A DNA stretch of 64,000 nucleotides, taken from NCBI GenBank assembly GCA_026214975.1, contig CM047808.1, forward strand, positions 59,670,583 through 59,734,582, given 5' to 3'. The position numbers were made by a program, and so were the translations under genes. Each line of letters starts with the position of its first letter. Positions within the stretch are counted from its first letter, which is position 1. Source of the stretch: Gentiana macrophylla. Its lineage: Eukaryota; Streptophyta; Magnoliopsida; Gentianales; Gentianaceae. Below the pieces are notes generated by a model that did not search any database, had not been told where the DNA came from, and worked only from the letters and a program-made list of their open reading frames with translations. Positions 11,865 through 25,249 of the stretch are shown here, one piece after another.

Positions 11865-12298
11865 TGTTGAAAAAATAATTTTGAAGGATTATAGAACACA
11901 AGAACAAATGCAGGAGAAGATGAAGAACTTGATATGAAGTTCAAGAACAATTTAGAAGAATTTAAACAGGAAACAAAGGAGAATTCAATAGCTTTAATTG
12001 ATTGTAGAAGTGGAATTACAAAGATGATTTTTCTCTACTTTATTCGACTATATATAAGCGGCTTGCTCCTAAATGATTCTCGACTAACCCAACAACCTCT
12101 CTAACCGTTTCTCGATTATGTGGTTCATCACCAAGAATGTGTTGTCTGCTGATCTTCAGCTTGATCTCAGCAGAGTGCATAGTTTGCTGATCTCAATCTT
12201 GATCTCAGCAGGTGTATAGTCTGTTGATCTCAATCTTGCCTTCAATAACTGCTGATGCTAACCTGCTCCATTTTGCTGCTGCTACTGTAGCTTCAACA
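11865..12298 (-). repeat. Copia-2 5' LTR (434 bp)
   Basis: Ends in a perfect 7-bp inverted repeat, TGTTGAA at 11865 and TTCAACA at 12298. The inner end abuts the PBS. The five bases outside (cgttg, 12299-12303) are the expected target duplication, whose partner would be left of the window. A TATA-like ctatatataag is at about 12047-12057; in minus orientation it reads cttatatatag. Confidence 0.85.
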
Positions 12299-12303
12299 CG
12301 TTG

Positions 12304-12598
12304 AATCACAATATCCAAATAGAAGTTTTGTAGAATTACAAGATGGATTGTTTTAGTCTTGAATAACTTTTATAGTTTCCTCGCTTGAGGTAGTATTTGT
12401 TAAGCCGGATGGATAATGACAGTAGAAGTTGATAGTTTGATAGAGTTGATTAAGATATAATTTTGTTTGAATATATATATTTATTCTTGGCAGACTATAA
12501 ATGTAAATCCAATCACTCCATGTTTTGTTATAGTATTATGGATTCCACCAAATGTGTTACTGTTATCAATTACAATAACTGTATATTTCTTCCTGTAG
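12304..12598 (+). other. Intron 2 remainder of the ADH-like gene
   Basis: AT-rich sequence between the Copia-2 LTR and the first recognised ADH exon. I see no exon in it. It ends in a pyrimidine-rich acceptor (ttcttcctgtag), so it is read as the 3' part of the intron that received Copia-2. Confidence 0.55.
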
Positions 12599-15475
<2,877 letters not shown>

Positions 15476-16470
15476 AAACGCTGGTTTGAGGAAATTTTTC
15501 TGAACACTACTTTTGTCCCAAATTTATATTTGTAATACTTGGCTTACAAGAAAACAAATGATGTTTTGTACTATTTTCTTACATTTGATGGTACCATATA
15601 CGGGCTAATGATCTTTGGCTACATCTACTAACTATTTGATAATATTCAAAAAATCAGAGTCAGACTTTTTCATGATCACATATGTGACTTTTCTTCATTC
15701 TTTAAAGAACACTTAACTTTCGGGCATGCCTAAAAAAACAAAAAACAAACGGAAGTCATTAATGACACCACATTTCTTCTAGTGTTTCTGGCACCACAAT
15801 AACAATCCACTTTTTGAAAGCATTTAATGGCACCCAACCGAGCCGTTGAAACTCAATGTGTTACCTGAAAGTAAGGTTTGATGTTATTATGTCACTAAAG
15901 ATTGCTCACTTATTTCACAGCTAATTCTATAGTTGAGAATTGGCAATCGACCAGCTATCGATTTTCTGCCGGTTGATTATGATAATGGACCAACGAAAAG
16001 TCTATTCTTAGCTATAGAATCAACTACAAAAAAGGCAGTGGGGCAACAATTGATTGGTTTCGGTGTGGTGCCACAGTAAAAACATCATGGTGCTTGCACA
16101 CACTTCATTTGTTTGTAATGATGCTGTATAATGTGTATATAATAGTCTCCCAAAACGCGCAGATAAATTATAATAAGCATTTTGCTGCTTCTCCAAATGT
16201 AGCTGAATATTCACTATAACTTAGCTTCAAGGGCTTCAATCTCATACCTAACTTCTTCCAAATGATCGTTTATTTTTATCACGGAATCTTCTACGCCATT
16301 GATTAGCTAGATATGGGTTTGAGAATGTTGTTGGCATGTGCCGTAATGAAGCCCTACAATCAAAGCACTTAAGCAAATAATATGTATCCATTTGATAACT
16401 TCATTGACGTGTTTAAGCTCTCCCCATCAGCTTCACACTTGGAACTGTATTCAATAACACTCTAATTGAG
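15476..16470. other. Downstream flank of the ADH-like gene with a repeat relative
   Basis: No coding domain is seen. The stretch 15764-16068 starts with gacaccaca and ends with cggtgtggtgcca. Its interior shares wording (atcgac-, ccgattttc-like, agaatcaact) with intron sequence at 13500-13610, so it looks like a second copy of the same small repeat family. Candidate polyadenylation signals (aaataa types) are scattered, and none stands out. Confidence 0.4.
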
Positions 16471-17695
16471 TGTTGTCATAGCAAAAGATCTGGGGAAGTT
16501 GATTTTGATAGAATCACCCAAACAAGGAAGTCTGTGATATCACCCAACCAACCTATAGACCGACTTACAACCAAGGATGTCTGTGATCTCACCCAAAATA
16601 AGGATTAGTGAAGTAAATCTCTATCTCTTTGATAAGTACAAGCAGAGAAGTAATAGCGAGTAATAACAAAGAGCCAAGTGATCAAGGATGTGTTAAGCGA
16701 TAAAAGTAAATACAGCCAAGTGAATTAGTCACTCAACTAGTGAGGTAACAGTGAAAGGAGCAGAGTAACATAGCAACATATCAGTGAATCTAGAAACAGT
16801 GAAGTAAGGGAAAGGCAGCTGAGCCAGTAAGATGTCTAGACTTAATAAAAAAATATGGAAGGCAATTCATTAAATGCAGAATCAATTAAGGATGGATTTT
16901 ATGAAAAATGTTGAGAAGAAAATCCAGATCACGCAAATCAAGGAGGATTGAATCAAGACAAAATCAAGGATTAATCTCCACATTAAATAGCAAACGGACG
17001 GAAATTCAAATTAAAGGAAATTTGTCTATAAATAGAAGGCATTGACATAGAGGAAAAATAACAAGATTGTTTAAGAAATTCTAAGTGCTAAACCTCTGTC
17101 AAACTCACAAGCCTTCTTCTTTGATCTTCGTAGAACACATCCAGAAAATCAAACTTAGAAAACAGAGCATAAAAGATATCATCCAGCCCGAGCATTGATC
17201 AAATCTTGTGAATCAAATTCACATTCCTATCACGAATTGACTCAGATTCTCCGAGAAGGAATTGCAAGAGTTGTGATAGCTGCTAAAGGATTTGTTCCCA
17301 AGGAGCAGTGTAGAAGACTGAGTCACTGAAGTTTTTGTACCCAGGGAATGATAGTCTGTAGATTGTGAAGCTTTTGTAGCTAAGGACAATCAACTATTGT
17401 ATTGGTGAAACACAATAGTGAATTCCTCCAATCATCACATGAGAAGAGTAGACTATGGGATTACACCACCCGGAACCACTATAAAATTTGTGTTCATTTA
17501 ATTTCTTCACTTTACTTTAAGTTCTTACTTTCAGTTTATTTGTGTGTTTGTGTTATACTTACATTGAAAATATATTTTGGAAGGATTTAATCCGCTGCAC
17601 AAAGATTTTCATCAAGAAAACTTCTTAAACTCCTAATAGAGTCATTCACCCCCTCCCCTCCCCGACTCTATTCACACCCTTCTATGGGACCTGCA
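16471..17695 (+). repeat. Copia-3 5' LTR (about 1,225 bp)
   Basis: The 3' end is fixed by the primer binding site: gggacctgca then attggtatcggagc. The start is placed at TGTTGTCATAGC (16471), the likely LTR start by position and by resemblance to SIRE-type LTR beginnings; this edge is less certain. TATA box tctataaatag at 17025-17035. The segment 17411-17483 matches the reverse complement of the Copia-1 LTR at 7917-7980. Confidence 0.68.
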
Positions 17696-17709
17696 ATTGG
17701 TATCGGAGC
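17696..17709 (+). promoter_or_regulatory. Copia-3 primer binding site
   Basis: attggtatcggagc follows the LTR end directly. It is the same initiator-Met-type PBS variant (cgg for cag) as in Copia-1, supporting one family. Confidence 0.9.
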
Positions 17710-17814
17710 AGTGTTCTTAGTATTAGAACTTGTTCAAATTCTAGTGACAAGGAGATCAATTATTTTTAAAGTATTTTCAAAAAGCTTTTGATACACATAT
17801 TTAGACATATTATA

Positions 17815-18700
17815 ATGGAATCTTCAAGATTCATGCCTAAAATTCCAGTTTTCATTGTGAACAATTTTGAAGAATACAAAATAAGAATGTTATCTCATCT
17901 TGCAGCAACTCGAGAGGAGATGTTGGATGTAATAAATGATGGTCCAATCAAGATTATGACGATAGGAGAAGAGCAAACCTTGATTACGTTGAAATGTCAT
18001 GATCATGAAGACTTTGCACAGCAATATGTTTATGAGAATTAATGACAGTAAAACTGCAAAAGAGATGTGGGACAAATTAGCCCTCATCAATGAAGGTTCA
18101 GAGGCAATTAAAGAAAACGAATTGTGTGCGGCTAAACAGAAGTTTGAAAACTTAAAAATGAAGACTTGTGAATCCATTGATCAAATGGATAATAGATTCT
18201 CAAGCATCATCAGTGAGCTACAACAACTTGGGCATTCATATCCCCAGAAAGAAGTGTGCCTGATGATCTTAAGAAGTTTGCTAGAAAGAGGGAAGATAAC
18301 CACTTCAGTACTATAAGGCGCATTGGATCTTACCCAAACTGACACTCTGACACTAATGTCACAGCTGAAGGTCATGAATTTGTGCTAAGCAATAAAGATG
18401 GTGGACCGGTGGAGGCACACAGGCAAGTGCACTGGTTGCACCACAACAGAGTAAAATAGCTAATACAACCAGCAAAGAGACTCAAGAATTGAAGGGACAA
18501 ATTGCTTTAATGATCAAAAAGTCCGGTAGATTCAAGAAGAAGCAGTTCAAAGGGATTTCATCATCAAAACACATGTCTTCCTCCTGGAAAGACACTAAGA
18601 AAATAGATGATGAAGTCAGATGCTTTAATTGCAAGAAGAAGGGACATTACAAGATTGATTGTCCAGAAGAAAAAAAAGGAAAAAGAAGATGAAAAGAGGT
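17815..18700 (+). pseudogene. Copia-3 gag
   Basis: Starts at ATG 17815 (M-E-S-S-R-F). The N-terminus has the SIRE-like gag pattern (R-M-L-S-H-L-A-A, then V-I-N-D-G-P-I-K-I-M). A frameshift at about 18030 moves the frame to 17999-18316, which includes K-Q-K-F-E-N-L-K-M-K and R-F-S-S-I-I-S-E-L. After a second break the frame 18489-18692 carries a complete CX2CX4HX4C zinc knuckle (C-F-N-C-K-K-K-G-H-Y-K-I-D-C, about 18621-18663). Gag forms the particle and packages RNA in active members. Confidence 0.85.
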
Positions 18701-19849
18701 GGCACATATCATCAGATAATAAGTGGCATTCATCTGACAAAAAAAGAGCAGGAGAGCACTGAAAGCTGTAACAAGTAGTGTGGAAGACAAAGAAGACATC
18801 GTCAGTCGTCGGCGGTGACTAAGCCGGGCGGTGGAGACTCTTCCAGCTCAGTGAATGACAAAGCTTACCTAGGCCTGATGGCTAAGGAGATTGAAGAAAC
18901 TGAGGTACTATCTAGTGCATTCTCATCTTGTGCATATGTTTCTGACACTGCACAATCTTCTATTTCTCCACTATAATATGCTAATCTTATTCAAAACCTT
19001 ATGAGTAAATTTGAAGGAATTCAAGTTAACCATAAGGTACTTGAAATAGAATGTGAGGATTTGAGAAGGGAAAGTAACATACTAAAAAGGGAACTGGATA
19101 AGATGAAGTCTGACTCAGCTGGAAGAGAAGTTCACTCAACTGTTTAATCAGATGATAAATCATCTGATGTTAACTTACCAGCTGAGGGAACATTCATACC
19201 ATCAAAGAACACTACAACTAAGACTAACCAACTACTAGTCTACAACCCCCCTCCCCAAAGTTTTGGATCCATACTTGGCTATAATAGTCAATATGAGAAA
19301 AGAAAAAATGGTCAACACAAATCTGAATTGAAGTCCGAAACTGGTCCAAAGTTCAGAAAAGAACATACCATTAAGTCTACCACTCATCCTGCACCAGCTA
19401 AGTTACAGACTAGTGCAGTGAATCAGAAAACCAAATCATCTTTTAACCAACCTACTAAAATCAAGGCAATACTGAAAGGTAGGGGAAGACTTTACCCATT
19501 AGAAGATGATTAGAATGTTCCACCTCCAGCATACAAGAGGAGACCAACACATAGATAGTCAAATGCATTCAGGAAACACCAACGAAGGCCTTGCCCTAGA
19601 TACAAAAGACAATATGAGAATACGTCACCTCTTGTTTTTTGGAGAGTGAAACAAGATGCAAAAATGCCAAAAGGCAAGAAAGTAAATCAGAATAGTTTTA
19701 TCAAATCTGTCAGAAGATATTCTTCCATGCCTTATACATATGATGATTTCAACCCTCCAAGAAAGAGATCCCTTGGATATATACTTGGGGTAGGAGGCAT
19801 GGACCTAAACAGTGTTGGGTACCTAAAAGTGCATAATATGTTTTGTAGG
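18701..19849 (+). pseudogene. Copia-3 gag-pol linker, hydrophilic and degenerate
   Basis: Low-complexity Ser/Lys-rich coding remnants with stops. A coiled-coil-like piece (about 19005-19125, E-x-E-C-E-D-L-R-R-E-S-N-I-L-K-R-E-L-D-K pattern) lies upstream of Lys/Thr-rich frames at 19328-19513 and 19646-19850. It corresponds to the long spacer between knuckle and protease in SIRE-type gag-pol. No domain is recognised. Confidence 0.5.
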
Positions 19850-21172
19850 ATGACTGGTACATTGATAGTGAATGTTCCAGACACATGACCGGGAGCATAA
19901 AATGGTTGACTGATTACAAGGATTTTGATCGACCCAAATTCACCTTTGGAGGCAATGAAAAGCCTGGCTAGATTAAGTGGAAGGCACCATGTTGAAGAAC
20001 AACCTGAAGATTCAGAATGTGGCATATGTAAAGGGATTGAGCTTAAATCTCTTGAGTATAAGTCAATTCTGTGACAAAGGCTACAATGTGCATTTCGGCA
20101 ATGAAGGTTGCAAAGTGATCCACAAACAAAGAAACATAGTTTACTTGCAGGAAAGAGAGAAGACAACATGTATGTTGTGGATTAAAACACAACCAAGCAA
20201 GAACATGTCTGCCAGTCAAATACAAACAATCACCCAGCTGCATCTGGCATAGAAGACTCAATCATATGAACTTCAAGACAATCAACAAACTAGAAAAAAG
20301 TAAACTTTGGGAAGGCTTACCTAAATTAACATTCAAGAAAGAGAGCTTATATGATGCATGCCGGAAGGGAAAGCAAATAAAGACCTTATTCAAGTCAAAG
20401 ACACATCAGTCAACAACAAGAATCCTACAACTTTTACACATGGAATTATTTGGATCAATCACACCAGTAAGTGTAAGTGCCAAGAAGCACACTTTAGTGG
20501 TGGTAGATGACTTCTCCAAATACACTTGTACTATATTTTTGAACAAGAAGAAAGAGACACTCAAGAAGCTTCAGATCTACTCAGAAGACTAAAAAATGAG
20601 AAAGAATTGAAGATTGTCAAAATAAGATTAGACAGAGGAATATAATTTCTAAATGAAGGAATTAGAAATTACTGTGAATAAAATGGAGTGATACATCACC
20701 TATCTGTAGCAGGAACTCCACACCCGAATAGAGTAACAGAGAGAAAAAGCAGAACACTTAAAGGAGGAAGTCAGAACAATAATAGCAGAAGCAAGCCTAC
20801 CAAAGAGGTTTTGGGATAAAGCAGTTAACACAACATGTTACACACAAAATAGATCAATCATCAACAAACATCATGGCAAAACACCATATGAAGTTTTAAA
20901 TGGAAGGAGACCAAACATATCACATCTACATATGTTTGGAGCAAATTTTTTTTGTTCTTAATAGGAACCTGCACAACACTTTTGATGAAAAAATCAAATG
21001 AAGCAATATTCATGGGATAGTCAGACACCAGCAATGCATTCAGAGTGTTAAATAAAAGAACATTGGTGATTGAAAATCAATTCATGTAGTGTTTGATGAG
21101 CCAAACACTAGTGGTGAAGATCAGACATTGCTGCCACTTCATAGTGTTCACACCGCACAGCCCAGTGATGAA
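19850..21172 (+). pseudogene. Copia-3 protease site, GAG-pre-integrase and integrase
   Basis: At about 19852 the frame reads D-W-Y-I-D-S-E-C-S-R-H-M-T-G. In the family this is the retropepsin-type D-S-G-C site, so Gly has become Glu. GAG-pre-integrase follows (19977-20260; N-L-L-S-I-S-Q-F-C-D). Then comes integrase (20266-20592) with H-M-E-L-F-G-S and V-V-V-D-D-F-S-K-Y-T, covering the first catalytic Asp region. The remainder (20600-21060) is recognisable only across frameshifts, including G-K-T-P-Y-E-V-L-N-G-R-R-P-N. The frame after integrase runs V-F-D-E-P-N-T-S-G-E-D-Q and stops making sense at about 21173. Confidence 0.8.
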
Positions 21173-21790
21173 TGAATATATTTCCCGTTCTCCTCACACT
21201 GATTGTTTGATAGAATACACATTGATCAACTCACTGTATTCATGACTGTACACTAATGGATAGATTTAACATATACATTGTTTGACTGTATACACTAATT
21301 GCGATATTCACAAAGACCGTTTCATCAATTCCCGAGCTCAATCTCAAGAACAGGCTTGCTTGCAACTAGATCGATGGCAGAAAGAAGGATTGAAACAACA
21401 GCTATCTGAGACATAGAAGAAAAAAAACATAGAGGGCTATTTGAATGAGTATATCTTCCCGCCCCCGTGCCTCAGATTTTGGGAAAGACAGCTGTTGGTG
21501 CCATTGATTAAGTTGAGTTTGGGAAGGTGGTCTCTTATACAGGAGAAAGACGGATTTTAGCGGACATTGCTTCTACATAGTTTCGTACTCTTACAGTGAA
21601 ATAGACAAAAAAGACTTTCATCAACTCAAACTCCGAGTGTCACTAAGTAGAGTCTCTATCGCCCTTAGGCTAGGAAGGTGAGAGAGAAGGGATAATATCT
21701 AAGATAATTTGCTCGGGTTAAAAAGAAGAAGTGATAAAAGAATTCATTTGACCTTGACTCTTGATGGTATCATGTTCCTAAGACATGTTT
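21124..21790. repeat. Direct repeat copy A flanking the rpl16-rps3 segment
   Basis: About 667 bp repeated in direct orientation at 24162-24812 (copy B), with scattered substitutions and small indels (high but imperfect identity by eye). It starts at gacattgctgccac and ends shortly after atggtatcatgttc. The first about 45 bp of copy A can be read as Copia-3 linker. The rest has no coding sense and looks like mitochondrial spacer. Confidence 0.85.
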
Positions 21791-21967
21791 ACGAGCATTA
21801 AATCCTCTGACTTTTTGTTTAAGCTTGGTTCAACCCTCCGGGGCCAGGTACTAGGCTATAGGGAACTCTTTGTTTTGCCCGGGATCCCACTCCTCTTTAG
21901 AGAATTTAGATTATCATCTCCCTCTTAAGAGCATTAAATCCTCTTTTTCTCCACTAAGGTTATGACC

Positions 21968-22365
21968 ACTGAACAAACTTGGTTGACAAAGATGGTTTAT
22001 GCACCGCTAATGTAGCTGCTTGTCGAGCATTTGACAAAGTCACACCATCCATTTCAAATAGGACTTGTCCCTCGGACACACGAGCAACCCAAACCGTAGG
22101 ATTTCCTTTTCCTCTTACCATTCTTACTTCTGTAGGTTTCCCAGTAATAGGGAGATCCGTGAGAACTCTTACCCATATTTTACCATTTCTTCGGAATTGT
22201 CTCGCTCATAGCTTACGATGGAAGTGTCCGATTATAGCCCGGACTTGACCGCTTCAATGGCTCGATATGAAAGGCGACCAACTCTACAACTTTTAGTGCC
22301 ATATCTTCCAAAACCAGGTTGCGTACCGTCGATTTGCAACGCCTACTACATATGCCTTTACGATA
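21968..22365 (-). pseudogene. rpl16: Mitochondrial ribosomal protein L16 pseudogene (rpl16)
   Basis: Minus-strand reading gives the L16 landmarks F-G-R-Y-G-T-K, V-G-R-L-S-Y-R-A-I-E-A, N-G-K-I-W-V-R-V-L-T-D-L-P-I-T-G-K-P-T-E-V and D-G-V-T-L-S, but in more than one frame. Small insertions are visible around 22200-22260 (for example after E-A-V and in the R-A-M-S-G region), so no intact protein is possible. It follows rps3 directly, the conserved order of the plant mitochondrial rps3-rpl16 cluster. The decay fits a nuclear copy of mitochondrial DNA. Confidence 0.9.
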
Positions 22366-23340
22366 TTTATTATATTTAAATGCGTTCGGATATATACGCC
22401 CCTTTTTTTCCTATAAAAATACAAACCTTAACTTTGATATTCCGTGAATGCAGTAGATACTTCCGCAGGAGCATAATCTATTTTACGGTTAAATACATTA
22501 CGAGATGTTTTTCCATACTTTCCACATTCAGTTCTAGCTATTTCTGCACCTTTTAATCGACCTTAACAACATATATGGACCCCATCCACCCTCTTTTCAT
22601 TACTAATGGAATTTCCCTCACTATTTGACTAAAAATGGAACGAAATGATCTTGTTTTGTTCCTCGGTTTAAAAGAGATGTCTTGAGCAATCGGAGAAGCA
22701 CTTTGGTAAACGGATTTGATCTTGAACGATTCAATTAAGGTATTAGTGTTTGATCAATTAGACAACAAAGATCACATTCTTTAACTTCGTTCAATTAAGA
22801 GTTGTACGCGTACGAAATTCTTCTGTTTTTCAGTATGATTTCTATCATCATCTCTATTCTATTTATCAATTCTCCTATCCTACCTAGGTCTATGAATTTC
22901 TCTATAAATTCCATTACTTTATATTTACCCATGAGGTTCCAACGTTTTATCCTTAATTTACCTAGCAGTTGTTCCCGGGCATCCTCAAAAAAAGTTTATT
23001 AGCCCCAACCCCATCCCTTGGGAAAAAAAAGGTAGCACCGAAGAAAGGAAAAAGCGAGGTGGTGGTTTTTTTGTTCCCGCGAAGTGAAGATCATTCCTCA
23101 AGCGAATGAAGTGGGTCAACCTCTTTTTGGCTTCGGCCAAAAAAATTTTCTCGCTGGTCGAGCTTTCTACAACAAAAGCGATGCGAGAACGTATTCTCTT
23201 ATCTAAGCTTCTTTCCTGTGCATTAGCTCTCCTCATCGTAGATGGTTCAGCTATGCCCAGTGCCATGAAATGATTGAGAACTACGATGGGGTTGAAATTC
23301 ATTTTGTTCTTTGTATTCATTAAGTATTGACAAATTCCCC
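22366..23340 (-). pseudogene. rps3: Mitochondrial ribosomal protein S3 pseudogene (rps3), 5' truncated
   Basis: Minus-strand frames carry [52 protein letters not shown] and [11 protein letters not shown], which are landmarks of the C-terminal half of plant mitochondrial S3. Frameshifts lie near 23000 and again toward the C-terminus. The stop is expected at about 22366, next to rpl16. Upstream sequence ends at about 23340, where a LINE endonuclease fragment begins, so the 5' part of the gene is gone here. Confidence 0.88.
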
Positions 23341-23342
23341 CT

Positions 23343-24163
23343 ATGTTTAAACAAAGATCTTGGAACTGTCGAGGAGCGGGCTCCTTGCTATTCTATCAAC
23401 ATCTTAGTGATCTGTTGACTTGCTATAAGCCGGATATCTTATTCCTTATAGAGGCTCGTGTACCAAGTGCTAAAGGTAACAAAAGCTTGAATCAAATTCA
23501 TTTTACGCATTTGATTGCTTCTGAAGCAAATGGTTTCAGTGGCTGCCTATGGTGTTTCAGGGATGACAATACTCTTTGTTTACGTCTTTTGACTGCAACT
23601 TCCCAATCCATATTGCTTGTGGTTCTGAGGAATGGTAATATCGATTGGATTCTAATGCTTGTATATGCCTCTCCTGTTCCATCCATTCGTAACGATTTCT
23701 GGCTGTACTGTGAATATTTGTATCAATTTACTCATGTTGCATGGTGTATGATTGGAGATATTAAATAGGTCATCCATCCTAATGATAGAGGGGGGGGGGG
23801 GGTTGGCCAGTATATGGATCCAATGTTGTGAGACTCTGAAGTATGATTGATTATTGGGATTTGGTGGAAATTCCCCATCCAAGGGCCATGCTATACTTGG
23901 TCTTCGTCTATTAATGGGTTAAACCAAGTAGAGCAACGGATTGATCAAGCATTTGGTAGTACATCTTGGTGCTTAAGATATCCTCACGCGACAGTTCATC
24001 ATCAACCTAGGGTACATTCGGACCACCATCCGATCCTTTTATACTCTGAAGCTCCCATCATTCATCACACTATTTAGCGACCCTTCCGTTTTCTGGCATG
24101 TTGGATGGAGCACAATGATTTTAATAATTTTATTACTTGTAACTGGCTCCCTGCTGGTGAAGA
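23343..24163 (+). mobile_element. LINE-A: L1-type endonuclease fragment
   Basis: Plus-strand start of an L1-type ORF2: S-W-N-C-R-G-A-G at the N-terminus, then P-D-I-L-F-L-I-E-A-R-V, G-F-S-G-C-L-W-C, I-G-D-I (G-D-F-N in the family) and, after a frameshift near a 13-base G run (23790-23802), P-C-Y-T-W-S, Q-R-I-D-Q-A-F-G and R-V-H-S-D-H-H-P-I-L-L. The S-D-H-H-P motif of the exonuclease-endonuclease-phosphatase fold is intact. The N of the G-D-F-N motif is lost (Lys then stop). The fragment ends at about residue 250, where repeat copy B begins; the overlap gaagaca may be microhomology. No RT is attached. Confidence 0.9.
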
Positions 24164-24812
24164 CATTGCTGCCACTTCATAGTGTTCACACTGTATAGCC
24201 CAGTGATGAATGAATATTCCCCATTCTCCTCACACTGATTGTTTGATAGAATACACTTTGATCGACTCACTGTATTCATGACTGTACACTAATGGATAGA
24301 TTCACTATATACATTGTATGACTGTATACACTAATTGGGATATTCACAAAGACCGTTTTATCGATTCCTGAGCTCAATCTCAAGAACGGGCTTTCTTGCT
24401 ACTAGATCGATAGCAGAAAGAAGGATTGAAACTACAGCTATCTGAGACATGGAAGAAAAAAAAATAGAGGGCCATTTGAATGAGTAGATCTTCCTGCCCC
24501 CGTGCCTCGGATTTCGGGAAAGACAACTGTTAGTGTCATTGATTAAGTTGAGTTTGTGAAGGTGGTCTCCTATATAGGAGAAAGACGGATATTACTTCTA
24601 CGTAGTTTCGTACTCTTGTAGTGAAATAGGCAAAAAGTCTTTCATCAACTTGAACACCGAGTGTCACTAAGTAGAGTCTATATCGCCCTTGAGCTAGGAA
24701 GCAGAGAGAGAAGGGATAATATCTAATATAATTTGCTCGGGTTAAAAAGAAGAAGTGATAAAAAGCATTCCTTTGACCTTGACTCTTGATGGTTTCATGT
24801 TCACAAGACATG
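24162..24812. repeat. Direct repeat copy B
   Basis: Second copy of 21124-21790, same orientation, starting right at the end of LINE-A. Differences include C/T and G/A changes, a lost ttttagcgg-like segment and small indels. Sequence diverges from copy A after atggtttcatgttcac. Confidence 0.85.
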
Positions 24813-25249
24813 TGACTATGACTTATAGAAATGCGTAGATTTGGTCGGTCCCTCGTGAATGAAGTGAAAGAGAAGTCGCCTCTCCTACAGCAGTTAGCTA
24901 GTTTCCTTGAGCTGAGGGTATGAAATAACTTGGAATTGCCGCTCTTGGTGCTTTGGCACGTTAAGCCAATCAACGTGATGAATGATGGAGCTAGAACAGC
25001 TATGTACATTTTAGATTTTCTATTCACTCATGATCTGGCCTGGTCAACCCAATCATGATATTGAAGGATGGGACCCTTTCTCTAAAAGATTATGTATCCT
25101 TATTCTTTTTTTTTGTTCTGGAGCGGCAACTAAACTAAAGAGGTAGCGAGACTGACCGCAATGTAATTGCAGGAATAAGTTCACTTTCCATAACAAATAT
25201 AAAAGAAAGTGAAAGTTGTTTCGTTTAGTACGGGATCGCTTCACACCTC
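24813..25249. other. Spacer downstream of rrn26, probably mitochondrial
   Basis: No gene is recognised. It lies 3' of the rrn26 copy and is continuous with it. The minus-strand frame at 24536-25027 spans the repeat edge and shows no known motif. Confidence 0.45.

Larger units (their letters stand above)
9266..12298 (-). mobile_element. Copia-2: Ty1/copia LTR retrotransposon, 5' half
   Basis: Minus-strand element with a short 434-bp LTR (11865-12298), PBS, gag, GAG-pre-integrase and the first part of integrase, cut at 9265 by the insertion of Copia-1. RT, RNase H and the 3' LTR are expected beyond the left end of Copia-1, outside the window. Gag is further interrupted by a MITE (10985-11348). 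The LTR type and gag differ from Copia-1 and Copia-3: the C-Y-K-K-Y-G-F-P-P after the knuckle is of the kind seen in Copia elements with UBN2-like gag. Confidence 0.85.
16471..21172 (+). mobile_element. Copia-3: Ty1/copia element, 5' half (LTR to integrase)
   Basis: Plus-strand element with LTR (16471-17695), PBS, gag with zinc knuckle, protease/GAG-pre-integrase and integrase. The coding sequence runs out at about 21.1-21.17 kb, where organelle-derived DNA begins. Sequence of the expected next part (pre-RT linker and RT) is found on the same strand at 40958-41942. The simplest reading is one element split by the insertion of about 19.8 kb. Many stops and frameshifts show that it is inactive. 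Confidence 0.82.
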
